Shown here piece by piece: positions 1-5,669 of a DNA stretch of 5,669 nucleotides. The notes beneath the pieces were generated by a model that saw only the letters and a program-made list of their open reading frames with translations, had not been told where the DNA came from and did no database searches. Origin of the DNA: Anaerolinea sp. GTDB lineage: Bacteria > Chloroflexota > Anaerolineae > Anaerolineales > Anaerolineaceae. Within the stretch, counting starts at the first letter, position 1. Each line of letters begins with the position of its first letter. The stretch lies in assembly GCA_029975965.1 (NCBI GenBank), contig JARKOV010000128.1, forward strand, positions 1-5,669, in the 5' to 3' direction. The translations under genes were made by a program, and so were the position numbers.

Positions 1-2
1 AA

Positions 3-2027
3 TCCGCAGAGCCGGAGCAACCAGCCGAGGTCCCCGCATGGCTGGCGGATTTCACAGCCAGCCAGCCTTCGCAGGACGAGGCGCCGCAAGCCGCCGAGAC
101 AACCGGCGCTGAGCTCCCGGATTGGTTGGCCGGCGCTGCGACCGAAGAGCCGGAAGCCGCGCCATCCAGCGCGGAAGCCAGCGCCGAGCTACCCGATTGG
201 CTTAAAACGGGCGGAGACGAGCCGCTGGCATCCGCTGCTGAAACCAGCGCCATCCCTGATTTCTCCGCGCTGGAAGAGCTTGGTTCACCATTGGAAGAGC
301 CCGGAGAACCGCTTGAGGGTGAGGGGATTTCACCATTTGGGAGCGAAGAACTGGCGTTCGAGCCCCCGTCCACACCGGGGGACACAGAGCGCGAGCCAGG
401 TGAGGAGATGGCTCCAGCCGGTGAGCTCGCTGCGTTGCTGGGTCTGACCGGATTGGCCGCCGCTGGTGAGGGGGAAGAAGCCGAACCAGCGGAGGAAACT
501 CCTGAATGGCTCCACACAGGCGCAGAAGAAGCCGGAGAAGCGCCCACGCCCGCCGAGGCAGAGGTCCCCGACTGGTTGAAGAATTTCAGCCAGGCCGCCG
601 AACCTGCGAGCCTCGATTTATCTGCCCCTTTGCCGGAGGCGCCCGAGCCGTTCGTCGACGATGAAGCGCCCGACTGGCTGAGCAACATCCAGCCGCCCGA
701 AACTGAAGCCGCCGAGCCCTCGGTTCCAGCCTTGATCGAAGAACCCGAAACGACCTCGCCCGAAGAGCTCAAGGTGCCGTTCCAGGTGGAGCTGCCCGAG
801 TGGCTCGACCAGCAGCCGCCGGCCGATTTATCCACTCCAGCGGCGGAGTTGCCCGCCGAAGAAGCCGCCGAGGAGCTCGAAAAAGCTGAGTTGCCCACCT
901 GGGTCGAAGACCTGCGCCCTCTCGAAGCGGTGATCCCAGGGGACGTGCGCAAAGACAGCAGCGAGAGCGTCATCGAAAAAGCCGGGCCGCTGGCTGGCCT
1001 GCGCGGGGTGCTGCAAAGCGAAGACCTGTCGACCGGGTATCGCAAACCGCCGGTCTACTCGGCGCGCCTGCGCGTGTCTGAGCGGCAGCGTTCCCAGGCA
1101 GCCATCCTTGAAAACCTGCTGGCAATGGAAACGGCCCCCAAAGCCGTGCCCGCAGAGCCTTCGCGCGCCCCGGCAATGATCTTGCGGGTGGTGATTGCCT
1201 TGCTGCTCATCCTTTCGCTGTTGACCATGTTGCTGCCCGATTTCCGCCTGGTTGATCCACCCGCCGTTTACCCGTCCAATGTCAGCGCCTTGTACGACGG
1301 TATCGAGGGGTTGCCGGCCGAGTCGGCTGTGTTGTTGGCGGTGGATTACGAGCCCGGCCTGTCCACCGAAATGCGTTACGCCGCGAATGCGGTCATCGAG
1401 CATCTGATGGTCAAGAATGCCCGCCTGCTGGTGGTTTCCACGGTGCCGACCGGCCCGGTGCTGGCTGAGCAGTTATTAACCGAGGTGCAGTTGCGCCGCC
1501 CAGGATATTCGCTCGCAGATCGCACGGTCAACCTCGGCTACCTGCCCGGGGGGACGACCTCCCTGCTCGAATTTGCTCACAACCCGCAGGGCGCTGCGCC
1601 CGCCGCGCTTGACACCCCATTGACCGGTCTGCCGGCCTGGGACCATCTGGCTGCCCAGGGTTTGAGTGGCCTCGCCGATTTCGCCATGGTGATCGTGCTC
1701 ACCGACAGCCCAGAGACAGGCCGCGCCTGGATCGAACAGGTCCAGCCGGTGTTAAGCGGAGTACCCCTTTCGATGGTCACCAGCGCACAGGCCGGCCCGC
1801 TCCTGCTGCCCTACTACGACTCGGGCCAGGTCCAAGGGATGACCTCTGGCTTGCAGGGCGGCGTACTTTACGAGCAAAAATCAGGCCGGGTGAACCTCGC
1901 CAACCGTTTCTGGGGCACGTTCCAGAGCGGCTCACTCGCCGGGTTCCTGCTCCTGGTGATCGGCGGGATCATCTCCGCCGTGTTGGGATCACCCGGGCGC
2001 AAGCCCGCCCAGAAAGGTAAGGCATAA
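3..2027 (+). CDS. Membrane protein with acidic P-D-W-L repeat linker and extracytoplasmic alpha/beta domain (5' truncated)
   Basis: The reading frame is open from the left edge (first full codon at 3) to TAA at 2025-2027, giving 674 visible residues; the true start lies upstream. A TTG at 126 is internal, because the same frame and the same repeat style continue before it. Visible residues 1 to about 305 are very rich in Ala, Glu and Pro and carry eight spaced P-x-W-[LV] motifs, probably a disordered cytoplasmic region. A conserved-looking segment, GPLAGLRGVL (about 328-337) followed by a charged helix with LENLLAME (about 370), leads into transmembrane helix 1 (about 393-412). An extracytoplasmic domain of about 230 residues follows, with VDYEP (447-451) and NLGYLPGG (510-517). 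Helix 2 (about 645-662) ends in a basic tail, fitting an inside C-terminus. It resembles uncharacterised bacterial membrane proteins that I recall being paired with a small polytopic protein like the next gene. No enzymatic function is recognised. Confidence 0.9.
   Translation, partial: SAEPEQPAEVPAWLADFTASQPSQDEAPQAAETTGAELPDWLAGAATEEPEAAPSSAEASAELPDWLKTGGDEPLASAAETSAIPDFSALEELGSPLEEPGEPLEGEGISPFGSEELAFEPPSTPGDTEREPGEEMAPAGELAALLGLTGLAAAGEGEEAEPAEETPEWLHTGAEEAGEAPTPAEAEVPDWLKNFSQAAEPASLDLSAPLPEAPEPFVDDEAPDWLSNIQPPETEAAEPSVPALIEEPETTSPEELKVPFQVELPEWLDQQPPADLSTPAAELPAEEAAEELEKAELPTWVEDLRPLEAVIPGDVRKDSSESVIEKAGPLAGLRGVLQSEDLSTGYRKPPVYSARLRVSERQRSQAAILENLLAMETAPKAVPAEPSRAPAMILRVVIALLLILSLLTMLLPDFRLVDPPAVYPSNVSALYDGIEGLPAESAVLLAVDYEPGLSTEMRYAANAVIEHLMVKNARLLVVSTVPTGPVLAEQLLTEVQLRRPGYSLADRTVNLGYLPGGTTSLLEFAHNPQGAAPAALDTPLTGLPAWDHLAAQGLSGLADFAMVIVLTDSPETGRAWIEQVQPVLSGVPLSMVTSAQAGPLLLPYYDSGQVQGMTSGLQGGVLYEQKSGRVNLANRFWGTFQSGSLAGFLLLVIGGIISAVLGSPGRKPAQKGKA
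27..905 (+). repeat. Eight degenerate [EA]-x-P-x-W-[LV] coding repeats
   Basis: Within the first gene, a short motif recurs at bases 27 (EVPAWL), 111 (ELPDWL), 186 (ELPDWL), 495 (ETPEWL), 561 (EVPDWL), 663 (EAPDWL), 789 (ELPEWL) and 888 (ELPTWV). Spacing is irregular (about 65 to 310 bases) and the flanking sequence is acidic and low in complexity. The codons differ between copies (ctc/cta/ctg/ttg for Leu, ccg/ccc/cct for Pro), so the protein motif is kept while the DNA diverges. This points to selection for a short linear binding motif rather than to recent tandem duplication. A degenerate IPDF at about 261 may be a decayed copy. More copies probably lie upstream of the window, because the series is already running at its left edge. 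Confidence 0.85.
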
Positions 2028-2032
2028 ACCCT

Positions 2033-2701
2033 ATGCAAGACCTGATCTGGACGCTGGTTGGTTTCATATTGACCATTCTGGTTTTCTCCTACATTTTTGG
2101 AGATAACTTCCTCTTCCGCATCGCTTCGTACCTGTTTGTCGGCGTCTCGGCCGGCTATGTGGGAGTGGTGGTGTTCTACCAGGTGCTCTTGCCGCGCCTG
2201 ATCCAGCCGCTCATCCAGGGCAGCCTCACCGAGCGCCTGCTTGTGCTGGTGCCTCTGGTAATGGCCGGCTTGCTGTTGACCAAGATCTCCACCCAGTTGG
2301 CGCCCTTAGGAAAGCTTCCGATGGCCTTTTTGGTCGGCGTCGGCGCAGCGGTCGCAATCGGCGGAGCCGTTTTCGGTACGCTGACCGGCCAGATCAGCGG
2401 CGCGGCCCAGCCCTTTAACCTGGAAGCGAGCGGGCGCGGTGCAGGCGGGTTGCTCGAAGGGCTGCTCATCCTGGTGGGCTCGGTGGGCACGCTGCTTTAC
2501 TTCCAGTTTAGCGCTTCAACCCGCGCCGCGCAGCCCGCCGCGCGGTCGCAACTGGTCGAGAGCCTCTCACTCGTCGGGCAGGTATTCATCGGCATCACCC
2601 TAGGCGCCATTTTCGCCGGGGTGTTTGCCGCTTCATTGACGGCGTTGATGGACCGCATCCAGTTCATCCTCACCGTGATCGCTCAACTTGTATCCGGATA
2701 G
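2033..2701 (+). CDS. Polytopic membrane protein of unknown function (6-7 TM helices)
   Basis: This 222-residue protein starts at ATG 2033, five bases after the preceding stop, and ends with TAG at 2699-2701. A weak AAGG at 2019-2022 sits 10 bases before the start, inside the end of the upstream gene, suggesting translational coupling. Hydrophobic segments lie at about residues 4-22, 31-54, 67-83, 95-117, 139-158 and 180-203, with a possible seventh at 208-221. A polar motif, FGDNFLFRIASYLFVGVSAGY, spans 22-42 between the first two helices (key residues G23, D24, N25, R29, F35, G37, S39, G41, Y42). I recall similar GDN...R...HLFVGVS...GY motifs in uncharacterised membrane proteins encoded next to relatives of the preceding gene. 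No transporter signature, pore motif or heme/metal ligand set is recognised. Its position between two membrane-complex candidates suggests a structural subunit, which is inference. Confidence 0.88.
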   Translation: MQDLIWTLVGFILTILVFSYIFGDNFLFRIASYLFVGVSAGYVGVVVFYQVLLPRLIQPLIQGSLTERLLVLVPLVMAGLLLTKISTQLAPLGKLPMAFLVGVGAAVAIGGAVFGTLTGQISGAAQPFNLEASGRGAGGLLEGLLILVGSVGTLLYFQFSASTRAAQPAARSQLVESLSLVGQVFIGITLGAIFAGVFAASLTALMDRIQFILTVIAQLVSG

Positions 2702-2710
2702 GCCGCCACC

Positions 2711-4447
2711 ATGACATCCGTCGTAGATGCTGAATCCCTGCTCGCCATCGATATCGGTTCGGTCAACACCCGCGCCCTGCTCTTCGACGCCGTGGACGGG
2801 CAGTATCACTTCCTGGCAGCCGGCTCAGCCCCCAGCTCCTGGGGAGCCCCGTTCTTCGACATCGGCGAAGGGGTTCACCTGGCGGTGAGTCGCCTGCAAG
2901 AGATCACCTCCAGGCCGCTCTTAGGCAGTGAAAACCGCCTGCAAATCCCCACCCAACCCGACGGCACGGGGGTTGACCGACTGGTCGTGACACTCTCCGC
3001 CGGAAAAGACGTCGAGATCCTCGTCATGGGCCTCCTTTCCGAGGTGTCGTTAGAGAGCGCCCGCCGTCTGGCGGCGACAACGTACGCCAAAATCAACGAA
3101 GCGGTTGGCTTGAACGACACCCGCCGCCAGGACACTCAACTGGATGCGGTGCTGCAGTCGGGCGCCGAGCTTGCCATCCTGGCTGGCGGCACCGAGCGTG
3201 GCGCGACACGCTCCGTCTCGAAACTCGTCGAGCTGCTCCTGCTCTCCACGCGCACCCTGTCCGCCGAAAAGCGCCCCCGTGTGCTCTACTGCGGCAATTC
3301 GTTGCTGGCGAAGAAGATCCAGGAAGTTCTGGGAAGGTACACCGAGGTGCAGGTCGCCTCCAACATTCGTCCCGGCATCGACGTGGAAGATCTGGAGCCC
3401 GCAACCGACACGCTCACCCGGATGATCACCAGCCTGCGCGGACAACAGATGGGGGGGTTGGAAGCGCTGGGGCAGTTGAGCGCTGCGCCGGTTACCCTCA
3501 CATCGTACGCGATGGGTCGCCTGATTCGCTTCCTCAGCGAATTGTACGACGCCTCGAAAGGCGTGCTGGGCGTCGACCTCGGAGCCAGCTCTACCACGCT
3601 GGCTGCCGCAGTGGGCGGTAAGCTCAGCCTGAACGTGGCGCACCCTCTCGGCATGGGCGCAGGCCTGGCCGGTGCGCTCAAGCAACTGCGACCCGAAGAG
3701 ATCCAGCGCTGGCTGCCGGTCGACATGACCGCCGCCGAGATGATGGACTACCTGTGGCAAAAGACACTCTTCCCCACTTCGTTGCCCATGACCGGCACCA
3801 CCCTGGCGATCGAGATGGCCGCAGCGCGCGAAGTTTTGCGCCTTGCCACAGCCCAGATGCTCGAGCGTTACCCGGCATTGAACATGTCGTTCGAGCCCAT
3901 CTTCGCAGGCGGGGCTGTCCTCGCCCAGGCCGCTACCCCAGGCCAGGCTTTGCTGGCCTTGTTGGATGGAATACAACCGGTCGGCATCACCACGCTATTC
4001 GTCGACCCCTACGGCCTGATGGCCGCCCTGGGAGCGGTTGCCCCAGCGAATAGCATCTTGCCGGTGCAAATTCTCGAGTCCGGCGCATTCCAGAACCTGG
4101 GATCGGTCATTTCACCCGTTAGCAGCGCACGCCATGGAGCGACCATCCTGCGCGTCCGCCTGGTCTTTGAAGATGGCAACGAGACCCGACTGGAGGTCAA
4201 GCAGGGCAACATTGTGCCGCTGCCGGTCCGCCACGGCCAGACCGCCCGGATTTACCTGGAAGGTCTGCGGGGAACGGAGATCGACCCACGACGCCGGTCG
4301 ACCGGTGGGTTTAAGATTGTGGGCGGGGTTTGTGGGGCAATCATCGATGCTCGCGGCAGGCCGATCCACCTGCCCGAAGACGCAACCCGCCGCCGCGAAA
4401 CCATCCTGCGCTGGAGCCAGGCGGTGGAAACCCGCCGCCCGGCATAA
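2711..4447 (+). CDS. MutL-type ASKHA ATPase (glutamate mutase MutL-like) with C-terminal extension
   Basis: This 578-residue protein starts at ATG 2711, the first possible start after the in-frame TAG at 2699-2701. It carries the actin/Hsp70-fold nucleotide motifs in order: phosphate 1, DIGSVNT (14-20); phosphate 2, VDLGASSTT (288-296); and adenosine-type FAGGAVL (398-404). MutL-family features between them are GLLSEVSLESARR (107-119), LAILAGGTERG (154-164), YCGN (193-196) and NIRP (218-221). Known MutL proteins are encoded with cobalamin-dependent aminomutases such as glutamate mutase and are thought to maintain them; this is not the DNA mismatch-repair MutL. After about residue 445 comes a beta-rich region (about 477-545), then DARGRPIHLPED (546-557) and a terminal Arg-rich helix, which looks additional to the ASKHA core. 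No mutase subunit is encoded nearby. The nucleotide motifs look intact, so ATP binding is likely; the client is unknown. Confidence 0.85.
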   Translation: MTSVVDAESLLAIDIGSVNTRALLFDAVDGQYHFLAAGSAPSSWGAPFFDIGEGVHLAVSRLQEITSRPLLGSENRLQIPTQPDGTGVDRLVVTLSAGKDVEILVMGLLSEVSLESARRLAATTYAKINEAVGLNDTRRQDTQLDAVLQSGAELAILAGGTERGATRSVSKLVELLLLSTRTLSAEKRPRVLYCGNSLLAKKIQEVLGRYTEVQVASNIRPGIDVEDLEPATDTLTRMITSLRGQQMGGLEALGQLSAAPVTLTSYAMGRLIRFLSELYDASKGVLGVDLGASSTTLAAAVGGKLSLNVAHPLGMGAGLAGALKQLRPEEIQRWLPVDMTAAEMMDYLWQKTLFPTSLPMTGTTLAIEMAAAREVLRLATAQMLERYPALNMSFEPIFAGGAVLAQAATPGQALLALLDGIQPVGITTLFVDPYGLMAALGAVAPANSILPVQILESGAFQNLGSVISPVSSARHGATILRVRLVFEDGNETRLEVKQGNIVPLPVRHGQTARIYLEGLRGTEIDPRRRSTGGFKIVGGVCGAIIDARGRPIHLPEDATRRRETILRWSQAVETRRPA

Positions 4448-4457
4448 GGCTTGCAAC

Positions 4458-4461
4458 GGAG
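4458..4461 (+). promoter_or_regulatory. Ribosome binding site deciding the start at 4470
   Basis: GGAG lies eight bases before ATG 4470, in the 22-base gap after the ASKHA gene. The frame used by the downstream gene is open far upstream (back to 4038), but that upstream stretch overlaps the real ASKHA coding sequence and reads as Arg/Ser/Pro-rich shadow translation. This site therefore supports 4470 as the true start. ATG 4463 lies one base after this site, too close, and opens only seven codons. Confidence 0.75.
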
Positions 4462-4469
4462 ATGCTTAT

Positions 4470-5522
4470 ATGTTGGCACAGGTGACCCACATCCTCGGCT
4501 TGACCAGCATCCGGCGTGTGCGCATGCTCCCGGTGAGCGGTCGTGTATGGGTTTCGCCCGGTCAGACCGTGCACGCCACCGATATCGTCGCAGAAGCAGA
4601 AACCGCCACCCGGCACGAGCTGCTGGATGTGCGCCGCTGGTTGGGTTTTACCCGCGTCGGTGAAGCCGAGCGCGTAATCGTCCGCCAGGAAGGCGATCGG
4701 GTGCAGGCCGGCGACGTGATCGCCGAGACCGGAGGAGTGTTCTCGCGCATCGTCCGCGCCCCCGCAGATGGACTGATCGTCACCATATCCGCCGGGCGGG
4801 TGCTGATGCAGGTGGAAAGCCGCCCTTTGCAGGTCTTTGCCGGGATCAGCGGCGTGGTCTCCGAAATTTATCCCGAACGGGGAGCGGCGATTGAAAGCAG
4901 CGGCGGGTTGGTCCAGGGCGCGTGGGGCAACGGTCCCTGGGTCGGCGAAGGGATGATGGTCATTTTACTCAAAAGCCCCGAAGACGAGCTGCATGCCACC
5001 GACCTGGAGGTCAGCCTGCGCGGCGCGATCGTCGTTGCCGGGCATTGCAAAGACGCCGAGGCGCTGCGTTTCGCCGCTCAACTGCCGGTTCGCGGCCTGC
5101 TGCTGGCGAGCATGTCGTCCGATCTCATCCCCGTTGCGCAAGGGCTGGAAATTCCCATCGTAACACTCGAGGGTTTTGGACGCGTCCCGATGAACGAGTC
5201 GGCTTTCCGGCTGCTTTCCACCAGTGACAAACGCGATGCCAGTCTCAACGCATCGTACTTTCCATCGGCAGGAGAGCGGCCCGAATTGTTCATCCCGCTG
5301 CCATCCGTGGGGCAGCCATCACCCGAAACGGCTTATTTTGCCGCCAACCAGACGGTGCGCATTCAGGGCGAGCCGTACCGGAGCAGAATCGGCACCATCG
5401 TCCAGGTCCACCCGGGCCTGACCGTTTTACCCAATGGTTTACGCGCCCCGGCAGCCGATGTGCGCCTGGAACAGGAAACACAGGTCATCGTGCCACTGGC
5501 GAACCTGGAAGTTATCGAATAG
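4470..5522 (+). CDS. Barrel-sandwich (lipoyl-like) repeat protein with C-terminal KOW/SH3-like segment, unknown function
   Basis: The 350-residue product starts at ATG 4470, preceded by GGAG, and ends with TAG at 5520-5522. No signal peptide or membrane helix is seen, so it is probably cytoplasmic. Two similar half-motifs, GQTVHATDIVAEAE (31-44) and GDRVQAGDVIAETG (75-88), have the G-x-x-V-x-x-x-D-[IV]-[IV]-A-E turn typical of barrel-sandwich-hybrid folds. A third glycine-rich segment, GVVSEIYPERGAAIESSG, covers 128-145. The second is followed by RAPADGLI (96-103), as in lipoyl/biotinyl and RnfC-like domains, but no modifiable Met-Lys-Met or Asp-Lys turn is present, so covalent cofactor loading is unlikely. 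An alpha/beta segment (about 185-250) includes VTLEGFGRVPMNE. The C-terminus (about 297-349, with GTIVQV and VIVPLANLEVI) resembles a KOW/SH3-like barrel. Placement just after the ASKHA gene suggests a cytoplasmic partner or adaptor of that protein. I cannot name a characterised homologue. Confidence 0.85.
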   Translation: MLAQVTHILGLTSIRRVRMLPVSGRVWVSPGQTVHATDIVAEAETATRHELLDVRRWLGFTRVGEAERVIVRQEGDRVQAGDVIAETGGVFSRIVRAPADGLIVTISAGRVLMQVESRPLQVFAGISGVVSEIYPERGAAIESSGGLVQGAWGNGPWVGEGMMVILLKSPEDELHATDLEVSLRGAIVVAGHCKDAEALRFAAQLPVRGLLLASMSSDLIPVAQGLEIPIVTLEGFGRVPMNESAFRLLSTSDKRDASLNASYFPSAGERPELFIPLPSVGQPSPETAYFAANQTVRIQGEPYRSRIGTIVQVHPGLTVLPNGLRAPAADVRLEQETQVIVPLANLEVIE

Positions 5523-5538
5523 ATCGCAAACCTAGCTT

Positions 5539-5544
5539 GAGGAG
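5539..5544 (+). promoter_or_regulatory. Ribosome binding site of the last, partial gene
   Basis: GAGGAG lies eight bases before ATG 5553, within the 30-base gap following TAG 5520-5522. It is the strongest Shine-Dalgarno match in the window and supports both the start and the view that a new gene begins here. Confidence 0.8.
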
Positions 5545-5552
5545 AAGCGCAA

Positions 5553-5669
5553 ATGGCTAATTCAAACGACAACGATCTCGAGGAACTGGATTTCGGCGAA
5601 AGCTCTCAACCCAGTGAACCACCCGAAGAGCGCAAGCCTAACAACAAAAATTTCTTTATCGCCCTTGGG
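5553..5669 (+). CDS. N-terminus of a probable membrane protein with acidic cytoplasmic tail (3' truncated)
   Basis: Only 39 codons are visible, open to the right edge. The product begins MANSNDNDLEELDFGE and is strongly acidic over its first 26 residues (nine Asp/Glu, no Lys/Arg). It then turns basic (R27, K28, K32) and enters a hydrophobic run, FFIALG (34-39). An acidic tail, a short positive patch and then a hydrophobic start fit a type II or multi-pass membrane protein with its N-terminus inside. The fold and function cannot be told from this fragment. The strong ribosome binding site and 30-base spacing place it in the same operon. A soluble protein with a buried helix here is possible but less likely. 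Confidence 0.75.
   Translation, partial: MANSNDNDLEELDFGESSQPSEPPEERKPNNKNFFIALG

Noticed and set aside
828..1403. Antisense open frame (191 codons) inside the first gene
   Set aside because: Its product is Gln/Arg/His-rich and lies opposite a convincing membrane helix and repeat region; it is a shadow of the real gene.
2701..2714. Kozak-like context GCCGCCACCATG at the ASKHA start
   Set aside because: It looks like a eukaryotic or engineered initiation site, but the surroundings are an ordinary bacterial operon with no vector sequence; GC-rich chance is enough to explain it.
3050..3976. Long antisense open frame (308 codons) across the ASKHA gene
   Set aside because: The + strand encodes clear ASKHA motifs here. 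The antisense translation is Gln/His/Arg-rich with no recognisable domain, as expected from codon bias in GC-rich DNA.
4284..4310. Inverted repeat ACCCAC...GTGGGT with an inner 12-base palindrome CCGGTCGACCGG, followed by TTT
   Set aside because: It lies inside the ASKHA coding sequence, lacks a proper T-run, and is explained by Arg- and Gly-rich codons; not a credible terminator or operator.
2711..4447. DNA mismatch-repair MutL
   Set aside because: The shared name is coincidental. There is no GHKL ATPase motif; the phosphate and adenosine motifs are of the ASKHA type.
4038..4469. Upstream in-frame extension of the barrel-sandwich gene from ATG 4038
   Set aside because: It would overlap more than 400 bases of the ASKHA gene in another frame and reads as Arg/Ser/Cys-rich nonsense; GGAG before ATG 4470 gives the better start.
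4463..4486. Seven-codon open frame (ATG 4463 to TGA) overlapping the start of the barrel-sandwich gene
   Set aside because: The GGAG at 4458-4461 is too close to this ATG and well spaced for ATG 4470; nothing suggests a leader peptide.

Overview
The window is a GC-rich, tightly packed, single-direction gene block: a 5'-truncated gene, three complete genes and the first 39 codons of a fifth, all on the + strand. The gaps are 5, 9, 22 and 30 bases, which is what a polycistronic operon looks like. There are no RNA genes, mobile elements, CRISPR arrays, intrinsic terminators or convincing promoters, so the operon's promoter and end both lie outside the window. The protein styles suggest a Chloroflexota bacterium, probably of the Anaerolineae: an Ala/Glu/Pro-rich cytoplasmic linker with repeated P-[DE]-W-L motifs, a GPLAGLRGVL-type motif before a membrane helix, and a MutL-type ASKHA protein followed by a barrel-sandwich-like protein. 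This assignment is from memory of family style and was not searched.

Layout. Positions 3-2027 encode a membrane protein with a long acidic, probably disordered cytoplasmic region carrying eight W-L (or W-V) motifs, then a transmembrane helix, an extracytoplasmic alpha/beta domain of about 230 residues, and a C-terminal helix with a basic tail. Positions 2033-2701 encode a 222-residue protein that is almost entirely transmembrane helices. Positions 2711-4447 encode a 578-residue ASKHA-fold (actin/Hsp70-like) ATPase of the glutamate-mutase MutL type with an extra C-terminal domain. Positions 4470-5522 encode a 350-residue soluble protein with repeated barrel-sandwich half-motifs but no lipoyl or biotin lysine, plus a C-terminal KOW/SH3-like beta segment. 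From 5553 a new gene begins with an acidic tail and what looks like the start of a membrane helix.

How they may work together (inference). No cobalamin-dependent mutase subunit is visible beside the MutL-like gene; its partners here are membrane proteins. The set looks like an uncharacterised envelope-associated complex: two integral membrane proteins, a nucleotide-dependent cytoplasmic ASKHA protein, a beta-rich cytoplasmic adaptor and a further probable membrane protein. The repeated W-L motifs could be docking sites for one of the cytoplasmic partners. The genes resemble uncharacterised families, so no substrate or pathway can be named from the sequence.
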